Part shown: positions 32,816-46,139 of the stretch, one piece after another
How positions within the stretch are numbered: position 1 is the first letter of the stretch
Layout: each line of letters opens with the position of its first letter
Assembly (NCBI RefSeq): GCF_037893015.1
Contig: NC_133666.1
Location: 619,366,974 to 619,430,973, forward strand
DNA from: Macrotis lagotis
Lineage: Eukaryota; Chordata; Mammalia; Peramelemorphia; Peramelidae
Length of the DNA stretch: 64,000 nt
Direction of reading: 5' to 3'
Notes under the pieces: model-generated
Databases searched by the model: none
The model's input: the letters and a program-made list of their open reading frames with translations, nothing else
Told to the model about the DNA's origin: nothing
Translations under genes and position numbers: made by a program

Positions 32816-33783
32816 CCTCTCCTTTCTCTTAATCTCAGTATATTTCCCTTTCACCTATTGACTCCATTTTTATAATATATTATATCTTCAAATTCAACTT
32901 TCTCCTATGCCTCATCTATAAAAGTTCCTTATAACTGCTCTAATAAATGAGAAGGTTTCTATGAGTATTATCAAAATCATCTTCCCATGCAGGAACATCG
33001 TCATTAAGTCCCTCATAATTTACCTTCTTGTCCACCCTCTCTTCACCTGAGTCCTGTACTTGAAGATCACTTTCTGTTCAGTTCTGGTCATTTCAACAGG
33101 AACATTTGAAATTCCCCTGTTTCATTGAAAGTCCATCTTTTCCCTTGGAAGAGGATGTTCAGTTTTGCTGGGTAGTTGATTATCAGTTACATTCCAAACT
33201 CTTTTGCCTTCTGGAATATTATATTCCAAGTCCTATGAGCCCTTAATGTAGTTGCTGCTAAGTCCTGTGTAATACTGACTGTAGCTCCACAGTAGTTGAA
33301 TTGTGTCTTTCTGGCTGCTTGTAATATTTTCTCTTTGACTTGGGAGTTCTGGAACTTGGCTATAATATTACTGGGTTTTTTTGGGGGGGTGGATCTTTTT
33401 CCAAGGGAGATCAGAGAATTCTCTCAATTTCTATTTTACCCTCTGCTTCTAGGATATCAGGGCAATTTTCCTGTAGAAATTCTTTAAAAATGAAGTCAAG
33501 ACTCTTTTCCTTATCATGACTTTCAGGTAGCCCAATAATTTTTTAAATTACCTTTTCTGGATCTGTTTTCCATATCAGTTGCTTTTTCAATGAGATATTT
33601 CACATTTTCTTCTAGTTTTTCATTCTTTTGGTGTTGAATTATTGTATCTTGACTTCTTGTAAAGTCATCAGCTTCCTTTAACTCCATTCTACATCTGAAG
33701 GATTTGTTTTCCTCAAAGAGTTTTCTTATGTCCTTTTCCATCTGGTCAATTCTGCTTTTTAAATCATTCTCAATAACTTTTTT

Positions 33784-33927
33784 AGGTTTTTGCAAGGCAA
33801 ATGGGGTTAAGTGACTTGCCCAAGGCCACACAGCTAGGCAATTATTAAGTGTCTGAGGCTGGATTTGAATTCAGGTACTCCTGACTCCAGGGTGGGTGCT
33901 CTATCCACTGCGCCACCTAACCACCCC
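33784..33927 (-). repeat. SINE interrupting HAL1 ORF1
   Basis: Antisense. The target CTCAATAACTTTTT is duplicated at about 33769 and 33928. It adds foreign codons to the coiled-coil reading frame. Confidence 0.94.
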
Positions 33928-35057
33928 CTCAATAACTTTTTAAACTGTTTTATCCATTTGACCTAAGCTGATTTTTAACATGTTATTTTCTTCAGCATTT
34001 TTTGGATCTCCTTGACTAAGCTGCTGACTCCATTTTCATGTTTTTCAGGCATCTCTCTCATTTCTTTTCCCAGTTTTTCCTTCTACCTCCCTTACTTGAT
34101 TTTCAAAATTTTTTTTGAGCTCCATTATACCCTGAGCCCAACTTCTATATTTCTTGGAGTCTTTAGATACAGAAACCTGGACTTTCTCATCTTGAGATTG
34201 TGTGTTTTGATCCCCCATGGGATCAAAGTCATTGTATATGGTCAGGTTTCTTTTTTTTCTCTGTTTACTTATTTCCATTATTTCCCAGCCTGTGCCTGGT
34301 TTGGGGATGCTTCCTGAGCTTTTCAGTATTATTGAGACCCACACGCCCCCCCCCCCCCACCAAGACCTCAGTATGTGAGGCTCTGACTGTTCTCTTGGTC
34401 TGTGAATGACCACAAATGCATCCCTCTGCCTCAGAGCTATGAGGAAGGTCCCTACTCTATGGGGGCCCCAGAGTGTGACTAGTATCTGAATGTGGTCAAA
34501 GACCCAGAGTCCTGTTCCAGGGTCAGAGGACAGACCTCAGTAGTCTCCTTCCACTCCCTTACCTTCGGTGGGCTGAGCACTTAGGGAGCACCTGCTGGAC
34601 GAATCTTGCTGGGCAGCTCCATGGGCCTGCTTCCATTTCCTGAGATCTGGGCTATGCTGAGGGCCAGAGCTTCACTGAGGAGGGCCATGCTGGCTTGGGC
34701 TTCACATTCATTCTGGCAGAGGTGACCCTGATGATCTTCCAAGTTGTGCTGGTGCTCTCTGGGGTGCAGGTCAGGAAACTGCTTCTGCTGCTAGCAACCA
34801 GCACTTCCACATGCCCTGGGGCTATTCCTGGAAAGCTGAAGCTCCTTTTCTTTGGTGCTGCCCTTCCAACCCTGTGGAACATAGACTTCCTACTATTTTC
34901 CATGTAACCTTGGACTGGAACATTGCCTCACTGGATCTTTCTGTGGGTTCTGTCTCTCCAAAATTTAGTTAGAGTCACAATTTTAATGTTTTTTGAAATA
35001 TTTTGGAGAGAGCACCTAAGTAAGGCTGTACTCCCGCCACCATCTTGGATCCACCCT

Positions 35058-35500
35058 GAGAACAGGAATTTTTGAGTCAGAAGTGAAGGAGAAGTATATT
35101 TTTGGTATGAGGGACAATCAGGTCCAAAGACATGCAAGTTGGAATGCCTTGGGAGTAACAGAAGTCCAGTTTCACTGAATCAGTGATTCAGTGAATACAG
35201 AGTGAAGAGACAGAAATAATGTATGTTAAGTCTGGGAAAAAAGGGTGGGCCAGGTTGTAAAGGACTTTAAGACAAAGGAGTTAATATTTTATCCAAGAAG
35301 CAATGGGAGATCAGTGGAATTTATTGAGCAGATGAGGGACATGATCATATCTATGTTTTAAAAAAATCACATTGTCAGAAGTACAGAAGACAGTACAGAG
35401 TAGAGAAGAAACTTGAGGCAGGGAGCTCAGTTAGTTATCTAGGTAAGATCTATAAAGACCTGAATGAAGGTAATAGTTGTATCATAGAGATGTGGTTGGA
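35058..35500 (-). repeat. L2-like LINE, right part
   Basis: Continues the element left at 31579: GCCAGGTTGTAAAGGACTTT, GGACATGATCATATCTATG and AGAGAAGAAACTTGAGGCAG. Confidence 0.55.
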
Positions 35501-36025
35501 TGAGAGAGATTATGAAGAAGTAGAAATGGCAGTATTTAGCAATAAAGTGGAGATGTAGAAGGAGACTGCTATGTTTTACTAAGATAAAGATCTTGATGTA
35601 TTAGAAAGGTTCAGATTCAAATTCAGGTCTTCTGACACCAAGACTAGTGCTCTTTTTCATTTCATAATTCTGCCTTTCTTATGTGTGACAATTTTTGGGT
35701 GCTCACTGGGACCTGAGATAGGACATTTCTTCTTCATCTTTCCTTTAGATAATGATTTCTGCAGAAAAGGAAATGAGAAGCTTTCTTGAATTTTCTAATA
35801 GTTTGAGAGATTCCCACAATATGAGCATTTTCTAGAATCATAGATAAATCAGATGAATTTATTGCCTTTCTGTACCTCAGACCTGAGTCACCTTTCCACT
35901 CCTTGGAATATGTATCTTCCTCTTCCTATCTGGCCCTTGTAGACTAAAAGGCTGGTGCTAAAACCTAGGGCATCCCTTAGTTCCCAACACAAATCAATAT
36001 GTCCCATTTCTTTTCCTCTAAGCAG

Positions 36026-36139
36026 GTTTTCCAGCTTCCAAACCTTACCTAATCTCCCAGCTGGAGCAAGGGAAGGAGTTATGGGTCCTAAGTTTGCAAG
36101 GAACTGAGAAGAAAGAGACCTGAAGAGGCTTTTGTTCAG
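36026..36139 (+). pseudogene. KRAB-B exon of a zinc-finger pseudogene
   Basis: Acceptor AAGCAG, donor GTAAGG. In the phase left by a KRAB-A exon it reads GFPASKPYLISQLEQGKELW, then VLSLQGTEKKET and a TGA. The B box is well kept, but the in-frame stop would end translation before the finger exon unless skipped. It ends in phase 1, matching the finger exon at 37854. Confidence 0.85.
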
Positions 36140-36474
36140 GTAAGGGAAAGGATACGAGTCAATAGGCCTTATTATTGCCTCAAATACTCAGACTTTCCAG
36201 ATATTAGGTAGCCTTTAGAAAGGCTCTAAGTCAAGATGATGGATATAAAAAAATGTCTTAGTGTGGTAATATATTAGAGAAATATTTATGGGAAGGCTTG
36301 TTGATAAGATAATCAGTCAGAGTTGTCATACATCTCTGAGCTGATTCTATGGTGTCTTCAAAAGATGATTTGTGTGTTATTTGCATAGCAATAATATAAC
36401 CCATGGAAACTGGACCATAGACTCAACATATAATGAGAAGAAAAGAGATCATTAGGTTTAGGCTTGTAAAAGAT

Positions 36475-36630
36475 CTTTAGAGATCACCTAATCCAGTCTT
36501 CTAATTTTCCAGATGAGGAAACTGAAGATCAGAAAGTTGTAGCTCCTTATTTCAGATCATATAATCAGTAAAGAAAGCCTTCCAGCTCTGGTCTCAAGTT
36601 CAAATCCAGTGCTCTTTTGTCTATGCCATG
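36475..36630 (-). repeat. MIR-like element
   Basis: GATGAGGAAACTGAAGATCA, then CAAGTTCAAATCCAGTGCTC; antisense MIR order. It lies between the two KRAB-B copies. Confidence 0.6.
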
Positions 36631-36859
36631 AGATAAAAGTTGAGGGTGACAACTATTGTAAGAGAAGTTGTGCTGATATAATACTTTCTTCCTCTTTGGA
36701 ATTACTTCTTTCCCCTCCTCTGATACAACTATTAGTCTATTTTCCCCCCTCTTCTGATCTACCTATTTGGCCTTCTCTTTAGCACATCCTTGATGCTCTT
36801 TGGCATATTCTCTTAAAACTCAATTTCCTGAACTTTTAGTTCTTCCTATTATTTTTCCC

Positions 36860-36960
36860 ACAAAAAAGTATTTTTAGACCTACACTTGATCTGATGTCCC
36901 AGCTGGAATAGGGGGAAGAGCAGTGGGTCTTAGATCCTGCAAGGGGTTGAAGGTTGAAGG
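36860..36960 (+). pseudogene. second, decayed KRAB-B copy
   Basis: Reads VFRPTLDLMSQLE, stop, GEEQWVLDPARG, stop. It aligns with the exon at 36026 and lies about 0.8 kb downstream in the same orientation. Confidence 0.7.
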
Positions 36961-37384
36961 TGGAAGTTCTGTCCTCCATCTTGCCCCATCATTCCCTGTA
37001 CATATTCTTCTCTATTGTATCTTCAAAGCTTCCCAAGCTATTTCCCTGGGCACATATCAATGAACTCTTCTTTTTGTTGGCCTATGAGTTTAAAATATTT
37101 GCCCCAACATTTCAACTGCCTGATTACCTAATCTTCACTTCCCTTCACTTCACTTCAAGTTGCATGCCATAGTTTGGACAATAGATCGTTCTGCCAATTT
37201 ACTGTTGTTGTTTTTTTGTCCTGTTTGGATTGTAAACTGATTGAAGACTGGCAGATTTAATTGAAGTAGGACTGTATTATTCAGAAGTTCGAGTCAGTCA
37301 GCACAATATCATCTATAATTAGAAGCAACTGGAGGGTCTCACCATTTACAGGCAATCAGTTTCTCAGTATGGTGTCCTGGGAAG

Positions 37385-37545
37385 AGCTCTGGGTTTGGAA
37401 TTCAAAGACCTAGTTATGAATCCCACCTCTACAGCTAACTCCTTTTATAATCTTGGGCTTAACCCCTTTAACCTCAGTTTTCTTATCTGTAAAATAAATG
37501 AACTAGCCACAGTCTCATCCAGCTTAGGTCTATGACTTTTGGTAC
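37385..37545 (+). repeat. MIR-like element
   Basis: GACCTAGTTATGAATCCCAC, CCTCAGTTTTCTTATCTGTA and AAATAAATGAACTAG, in sense order. Confidence 0.55.
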
Positions 37546-37609
37546 TTTAGTCATATTTTGAGAGCCTTTCAGGCCTACAAACTTATTGACTTTTATTTCT
37601 TTTTCTTTT

Positions 37610-37760
37610 TTTTTAGGTTTTTTTGCAAGACAAACAGGGTTAAGTGGCTTGCCCAAGGCCACACAGCTAGGTAATTATTAAGTGTCTGAGACCAGATTTG
37701 AACCTAGGTACTCCTGACTCCAGGGCCAGTGCTTTATCCACTATGCCACCTAGCTGCCCC
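37610..37760 (-). repeat. tRNA-derived SINE
   Basis: Antisense copy ending about 95 bases before the zinc-finger exon acceptor. Flanks TTGAMTTTTATTT match imperfectly. Confidence 0.9.
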
Positions 37761-37853
37761 TTTGAATTTTATTTCAAGAATATTTTTCCATTTCAGAAAT
37801 TTTCCTTCTCATAGAAGAAAAAAATTGGTGACCTTTTCGTTTTCTTGTTTCAG

Positions 37854-39545
<1,692 letters not shown>

Positions 39546-39994
39546 TTTAGACAGAAACATGCAAGTGTGTTAAATACAAACTAGCAAGCACTCCCAAATT
39601 ATTCAATTGAATAAAAGTATCTTATTCAATTCTAAAAATGTTTGTTAATCATCAACCATGTGTAAGACAGTGTGGTAAATGTTAGTAATAAAGGAATGTA
39701 CTCTAATAATTTTGTTTCAGAGGGTCAGGCAAAATATTGTGAGCAGTTTGAGGAGAGATTGTTTTCATTTGCATGAAATATAGTTCCAAATTTTTAATTA
39801 TTTCTAGTCCAGTGGAAGAACTAAGAAACAAATATAAATCTCTATAAATACAAGGCAATGTAGTGAGGTATCTCGTAAGTTCATGAGTTCATTGAATTTC
39901 ATCATTTGAGTGCAAAGGAGGGATTTTTTTTTTCATCTGGGTCATTAAGGAAGGGACCTTGAAGTAAGTAACATCTGAGCTAGATCTCAAGGGA

Positions 39995-40195
39995 TGACCA
40001 GAATTTTGTTTTGTGATAACGATAGTACCTACCTCCTAGGGTTTGTTGTGAAGCTCAAATGAGAAAATAATCTTAAATCTCTTAGTGCAATGTCTTTCCT
40101 CATATTTTTCTCTAGGGTAAGATAGATTTCTATACCCTATTAAGTACTATGTAAATTTTAAATGTTATTAGCTATTATTATTATGGTATTACTTC
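39995..40195 (+). repeat. MIR-like element with a HAL1 scrap
   Basis: TAGTACCTACCTCCTAGGGT and AATGTTATTAGCTATTATTA are MIR-like. Between them, 40117-40146 is identical over 30 bases to the HAL1-like element at 41571-41600. Confidence 0.55.
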
Positions 40196-40231
40196 ACCCT
40201 GAAGTTTTGTCTGAAGGGTCTTCTTTCATAA

Positions 40232-40770
40232 TTGTAAAAGTGGGAGTTAGGTGGCCAGTGGAAAGCACCCTGGCCTTGAGTCAGGAGGATGGGAATTCAA
40301 ATCCAGCCTCAGACAATGGCCACTTACTAGCTGTGTGACCTTGAACAAGTAACTTAACTCTGCCTTGCATCCAGGGCCATCTTCAGTCGTCCTGATTCAT
40401 ATATGGCTACTGGAACCTGATGACTCTGGCTACTGGACCCAGATGGCCCTGGAGGAGAAAGTGAGACTGGTGATTTAGCATAGTACCCTCTCACTCAAAT
40501 CCAATTCATGTGCTTGTCATGGCAATACTTCCCTGGTATCATGATCTTCTTTGAAAATGAAGGACAGGGGCGGCTAGGTGGTGCAGTGGATAAAGCACCG
40601 GCCCTGGAGTCAGGAGTACCTGGGTTCAAATCCGGTCTCAGACAATAATTACCTAGCTGTGTGGCCTTGGGCAAGCCACTTAACCCCATTTGCCTTGAAA
40701 AAAAAAAAGAAAGAAAGAAAGAAAAAGAAAATGAAGGACAAACATCATCAAAAGTAGTTGGTTGACTCCC
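40232..40770 (+). repeat. SINE with a long unique tail, split by another SINE
   Basis: The tRNA-like head (TGAGTCAGGAGGATGGGAAT, CTTACTAGCTGTGTGACCTT) is followed by about 200 bases of other tail: CAGGGCCATCTTCAGTCGTC, GGCCCTGGAGGAGAAAGTGA, CCAATTCATGTGCTTGTCAT and GAAAATGAAGGACAAACATC. A distinct SINE family with its own 3' partner is likely. Confidence 0.7.
40567..40726 (+). repeat. SINE nested in the long-tailed SINE
   Basis: Sense copy with (GAAA)n at its tail. The exact 14-base TSD GAAAATGAAGGACA lies at 40553-40566 and 40727-40740. Confidence 0.95.
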
Positions 40771-41126
40771 TTTGTTTCCTACCCTTGAACAGGAATGTCT
40801 TTGCATTCCAGTAACAAACAAATATTCTCCCAGAAATCCTCCCTTTTCTCTCTTGAATGATTCCCCTTTCTCTACACCTCCCTCTACTGTCAAAGATGTT
40901 ATTTAGCCTAAATTGCCTCAGAATACTATATACTAATACTGCTTGATCATATACTATAAGTAGGCCTCAAATTTGTAAAAATCATACCTGTGTCCTAGAA
41001 AGTTGAAACAGTTATCAGTTTCTTTATCATACTCATATATTTCTTTGCTTTCAGTTTGGCCTCCTATTTTTGACCAAGTCATTGGACTTGATGTTGGGTA
41101 TGCGTCTCCCAAGAGATGCCTTTCCT

Positions 41127-41821
41127 ATCTTTTTTTTGTGACAATTTGGTTTATTTATTTATTTTATATTATTACAATAATCTTGCTTTGGGAGTAAACA
41201 TAAACCCCCCTCCCCCAAAAAAAGATAGAGAATAGTGAGAGAGAGAAAAAAAGTATACTTCAGTCTGTGTTCAGAATTCCAAAGGCTCTGTCTCTGGGAT
41301 GAGTTACCTTCTTTACCATAAGTCCACTAGAGAAGTTGCTTCAATATTTTTCCCACAGTTGCTATTATTAGCTGTATTTCCCACCACTCTATTTCTTCCC
41401 ACTCTTATTTATTCTATTCTCTCTCTCTCCTTTCACTCTGTCTCTGCTCAGAAGTGTGTTGTATCTAAGTGCTCGCTCCCACCATCATCCCTCTCTTCTA
41501 TCAACTACTCTCCCCATACCTCTCCCCATTCCCCCTTATCCCATCCCATTCCTCTCATTTTTCTTCTAAAGTAAGATAGATTTCTATACCCTATTAAGTA
41601 AGTATATTATTTCCTCTCTGAGCCATTTGTGATTATAATGAAGACTCACTTATTCCCTTTCACCTTCCCTGTTCCATTCCATGTTTTGACTCTTTTATGT
41701 GAAATACCTTAGCTCCTTCTTCTTCTTCTCCTTTCCTCCTAGTACTTTCCTTTATCACATATTGACTCCATCTTTATGCCATATAATAAATTGTTATATT
41801 TGACTTCCTCCTTTGCATTGT

Positions 41822-41856
<35 letters not shown>

Positions 41857-43897
41857 TATATATATATATATATATATATATTCCTAACTGCTTTTATAAA
41901 TGAGGTTCATATGAGTTATCAGTATCTTCTTCCCATGCATAAATACAAACAGTTCAACATCATTAAGTTTTTCATAATTAGTCCTTCTTGTTCACCCCCT
42001 CTATACTTCATCTGAATCCTGTACTTGGAGATCAAACTTTCTGTTCAGCTCTGGTCATTTCAACATGAGAGTTTGAAAGTCCCATTTAATTGAAAGTTCA
42101 TCTTTTCCCCTGAAAGAGAATGTTCAGTGTTGCTGGGTAGTTGTTCTTGGTTGTAATCCAAGTTCTTTTGCCTTCCAGAATATCATATTCCAAGCCCTAT
42201 GAGCCCTTAATGTAGACTCTACCAAATCCTGTGTAATCATCCTATAGTGCCATGGTAGTTGAATTGTTTGTTTCTGACAGCTTTTAGTATTTTCTCTTTG
42301 ACTTGAGAATTTTGGAATTTGGCTATAATATTCCTGAGAGTTTTTCATTTTGGGATCTCTTTCAGGAGGTGATTGATTAATTCCCTCAATTTCTATTTTA
42401 CCCTCTGCTTTCAGGATCTCAGGGCAATTTTGCTGTATTATTTCTTGAAAATGAAATTTATACTCTTTTCCTGGTCATGACTTTCACACAGCCCAATAAT
42501 TTTTAAATTATCTCTCCTGAATCTGTTTGAAAGATTAGTTGTTTTTCTAGTGAGATATTTCACATTTTCTTCTAATTTTTGGATCTTTTGGTATTGTTTT
42601 ATTGTTTCTTGATTTCTTACAAAGTCATCAGTTTCTTTAAATTCCATTCTACATTTGAAGGAGTTATTTTCTTCAGAGAGCTTTTTTACCTCCTTTTCCA
42701 GCTGGCCATTTCTGCTTTTTAAAGTATTCTTCTCCTCATTTGACTTTTGGGCTCCTTTTTTCCACTGGACCTAAACTAGTTTTTAACATGTTATTGTCTC
42801 CTGTTTTTTGTTTTTTGTTTTTTTGTATTTCTTTCACTAAGCTGCTAACTTGGTTTTCATGATTCATTTGCACCACTCTCATTTCTCCTCCCAATTTTTC
42901 CTCTACCTTCCTTAATTGTTTTTCAAAGTCTTTTTTGAGCTCTTCTATTGCTTGGGCTCATTTTCCATTTCTCTTGGAGGCTTTGGATACAGAAGCTTCA
43001 ACTCTGTCATCTTCTGAGTGTGTATTTTGATTCTGCATGGGACCAAAGTAATTTTCTATGGTCAGATTCTTCTTTTTCTGTTGTTTGCTCATTTCCTCAG
43101 CCTATGACTGATTTACCACACTTCCAAGGATTGGGGGAAGGGGTTTGGGACACTCCACAGGGACCTTAATTCCTCCAAGGTCTTATGAGAGGCTCTGACT
43201 GCTCTCTTGCCTGTGCTCTGGTATGTGGATGATCACAGGCCCTCCCCTATACCCTGGAGCTGTGAGGAGGGTCCCTGCTCGGCTATGGTAGTATAGGGGC
43301 CCAAATTGCAACTGGATCTGAGTGCAGGGATACAGCAGAGTCTTGCCTCAGGGAGAGCAGAGAGACCTCTGCTATCTCCCCCAACCCCCTTACTGTCTAT
43401 GGGCTAGGAGTTCTGGAAGTACTGGGTGGTTCTGCCAATTCCCACTGCAGATTCTCACCACAGGGCTGCTCTGAGGCCAGAACTCCATGCTCACTCTGGT
43501 GTGGCAGAATTCTCTCACCACCCCTTCAAGCTGTCCTCAGTGATCCCTGTGCCAAGAGGTCTGGAAACTGCCTCCTCTGCCACAACCCAGGTGCCCCCAG
43601 GGACCTAGATTCCCCACAGGCTGTTCCTGGAAGGCTGGAGCTGGTTTTCTCCTGCCCAGCTGCACTGTGATGTGGCTGTGCTGCAGCTCTTTTCAACCTA
43701 TGATCCAGGTGAAACAGTCCTTTCCTGTGGAACTTCTAAGTTGTCTTGGACTGGGAAATTATATCACTCAGTCTTACTGTGGCATCTGCCCCTCTAAATT
43801 TTGGCTAGAGTCATAATTTGATGACTTTTGGAGTTTTGGGGGGGTGGAACGAGTTTCTGGGAATTCCTGCCTTCACATCACCATCTTGGCTCCATCC
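41127..43897 (-). mobile_element. HAL1-like (half-L1) retrotransposon, full length
   Basis: The exact 12-base TSD GATGCCTTTCCT lies at 41115-41126 and 43898-43909, enclosing 2771 bases. The minus-strand 5' end is GGATGGAGCCAAGATGG, then a 0.8 kb 5' UTR and an ORF1 starting near 43093 as MSKQQKKKNLTIENYFGPMQ, with a stop after about 40 codons and later a coiled-coil part (42438-42647). The 3' UTR is collinear with the copy at 31.6 kb (TGCTTCAATATTTTTCCCAC region). No reverse transcriptase is present. Inactive. Confidence 0.8.
41824..41881. repeat. compound (CT)n-(AT)n microsatellite
   Basis: About 14 CT units followed by about 13 AT units, inside the HAL1-like 3' UTR. Confidence 0.95.
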
Positions 43898-43909
43898 GAT
43901 GCCTTTCCT

Positions 43910-45780
43910 CTTTGTAGAAAAAGATTTTGTAATATAATCTTTAGCCTTAGAAAGTTATCTGGGGGCTCTTACTGGTTATTTGATTTTCCAGAATTACACA
44001 GCTAGTGTAGAACCTACAGCTAGTGTCAGAAGTAGAGCCTAGATTCAGGTCTTACTGATTCCAAGGTCAACTCTTTAGCTACTAGGCATTCTCTGCACCA
44101 ACTTGATCATCAGTATAAATTTTTTTTAGAATAATCTATGCATATATTGAGCTTCTCAATGAAAATATGAGAAGAGAAAAAGACTTTCAAAAACTTTTCT
44201 ACAGCAGATTACATATTCATGGTTGCACAATTGATGGAATGGCAAAGATTATGAAGAAATGTTTGATTTGGTAGAACAAAATGAAGCCTTAAGCATTCCC
44301 CTCTAACATAGTTTCTCTCATGCCTATGTTAAATTAACACAATATTCTTTTTAAAATTACATGTTAAGCCAGTGATAGTAAGGCATCCAGGTCATGGTCA
44401 GCTTGCTAATGAAATAATAGAATGACAGTTTTGAAAAATAGCTATATTGAAATATGTTCTGAAAAATAACTCTGTTACAAGTTATTTTTAGGTAACTTTA
44501 TAAAAAAGAGTATTTTTGATGATCTCTCTGGCCTAGTCTTGTTAAGTTAAAATAAGCTTATATGAAGACAATCCTTGAAATATTAGAGTTTATAAAAAAA
44601 GAAGAAAACATGGGTATTCAGAGTATATGCAACATATAGGTAGCCTGGTTCTCTTCTTTTTTTCTTTTCAAGAACTCAGTCTAAGATACAATCTGCTGCC
44701 ATCAACATCATATGGTACAATGCAAATGTCTGGGATTTACTTATCATAAACCCACAAAGCTCTGACACCAAAGTTTAGATGGCTTTTCCAATTCAGCACA
44801 TATTACTAAGATGTAATTTTTGGTTAACATGATATAGTCTGCAAATTTTGCTCCTTTGATCTTTCAAATGATTTGTACATGATTTCTAAGTTTTCTTTTT
44901 AATCTTATTAATTTATTCTGCAATCTATTTTATACTGGCTACATATATACTTAGTACACTGACTACAAGTGGGTAGGACAGATTAAGAGAAGAGTCACAA
45001 GATACAATCTTAATACACTTTGTCAGGTTGATGAGCAAAACCTCATATTCCCAGATGTCTATGAGAGTCTATGCCAGACCTTTCCCTTTATGGGGAGTGG
45101 AATATATGTACCCCCATCCCATAAGCCCTGTTACATGTATGTTTTGCTCCCTGTGAGAGCTACTGAAGCTGCCACCTCAATTTTCACTCAAAAGTTGCAA
45201 GTTAGATCTCAAGGGAACAATTACTTCAGGTTCAAGGAAAATAGATTGATCTGCACTCCTGAACTATAGCTCATGACCCCCCACAATGTGTTTACCTTTA
45301 TTAGTTAACCAGTAGGCACAATTAGATTGAAACAAAAGCACTTTCTAAGACTGTAAAGTAGTAGTAGTAACAAAATTTCCCCCCTTTCCTTGAGCCTGAG
45401 GGCCTTTTCCCTACTACACAAAGTATTAATGGGAAGATTGAGGACAAACTTGCTGGCAGTGAGGCACACAAGTAGGAAGGACTGAGAACAACTCATAGCT
45501 TTGATAAGGATCCCTTTGCCCTTTCATGTCTCGTTCTACTTTCTATTACCCTCTCCCTACTTTCTTCCATTATGGTTTTTGTGAGGCAAGTCACTCAATT
45601 GACGAGATATAGTTTGTTTAAGTTAATGAAAGCCCAAAAAAACTATGGACCAAAAGTTAAGGATCTATGTTTTAGAGAAATGAAATGTTTGGTTTGGACT
45701 GAATCTGGAAGTTTGGGAAGAGAACAGAACACTTGGCAAAATAGGAGAGTGGAATTAAAATTTTTAAAGACTTTCAACTA
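43910..45780. other. intergenic, no gene recognised
   Basis: Faint MIR trace at 44010-44095 (antisense). The open stretch at 45305-45496 (minus strand) shows no domain. Otherwise AT-rich sequence without a family I can name. Confidence 0.5.
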
Positions 45781-45787
45781 ATTCAGG

Positions 45788-45788
45788 A

Positions 45789-45832
<44 letters not shown>

Positions 45833-45836
45833 TATT
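45788..45836. repeat. (AT)n microsatellite
   Basis: Nearly pure AT repeat with one TG interruption. Confidence 0.95.
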
Positions 45837-46139
45837 CAAAAATAAAATCATCAGCTATTAAGAGCTGCAGGATAGGAAGAGAACAAAGAACACAAGGTTT
45901 TTCAATTTCTCTTTTTTACTGTCTATAGCCATTTGCCCCCAATTGACTATGAAAAGCAAACCATGCCATGTGAAGAAAGACGGAATGAATTACTTGGCAA
46001 GGGAAGTTAACTCCCCCCAAAAGAGAATGAATTATTAGAGAAGTTTCACCTATAATTTAGGGAAGGGGAGCCAATTGGATAAGCATATGCAATAGATCCT
46101 TTGGTTCAGTAGATGATGGATAACTTAGTCTGCTTAGCA

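Larger units (their letters stand above)
31580..35057 (-). mobile_element. HAL1-like (half-L1) retrotransposon, full length, with later SINE insertions
   Basis: The 14-base TSD GAGAACARGAATTT lies at 31566-31579 and 35058-35071, one mismatch. The 5' end on the minus strand is GGTGGATCCAAGATGGTGG. A 5' UTR of about 0.75 kb leads to an L1-type ORF1 (near 34285: MEISKQRKKRNLTIYNDFDP) and a coiled-coil segment (ENKSFRCRMELKEADDF, 33523-33780). A 3' UTR follows with no ORF2 reverse transcriptase. Five SINEs lie inside (31617, 32081, 32385, 32675 and 33784), one breaking ORF1. An ORF1-only L1 derivative must be moved by L1 in trans. Inactive. Confidence 0.75.

Noticed and set aside
34652..34907. 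Open stretches on both strands at 34.7-34.9 kb
   Set aside because: They lie in the GC-richer 5' UTR of the HAL1-like element.
45305..45496. Possible small secreted or membrane protein on the minus strand
   Set aside because: The hydrophobic Leu run comes from a TAG/TAA-type simple repeat (AGTAGTAGTA). There is no start context or support.
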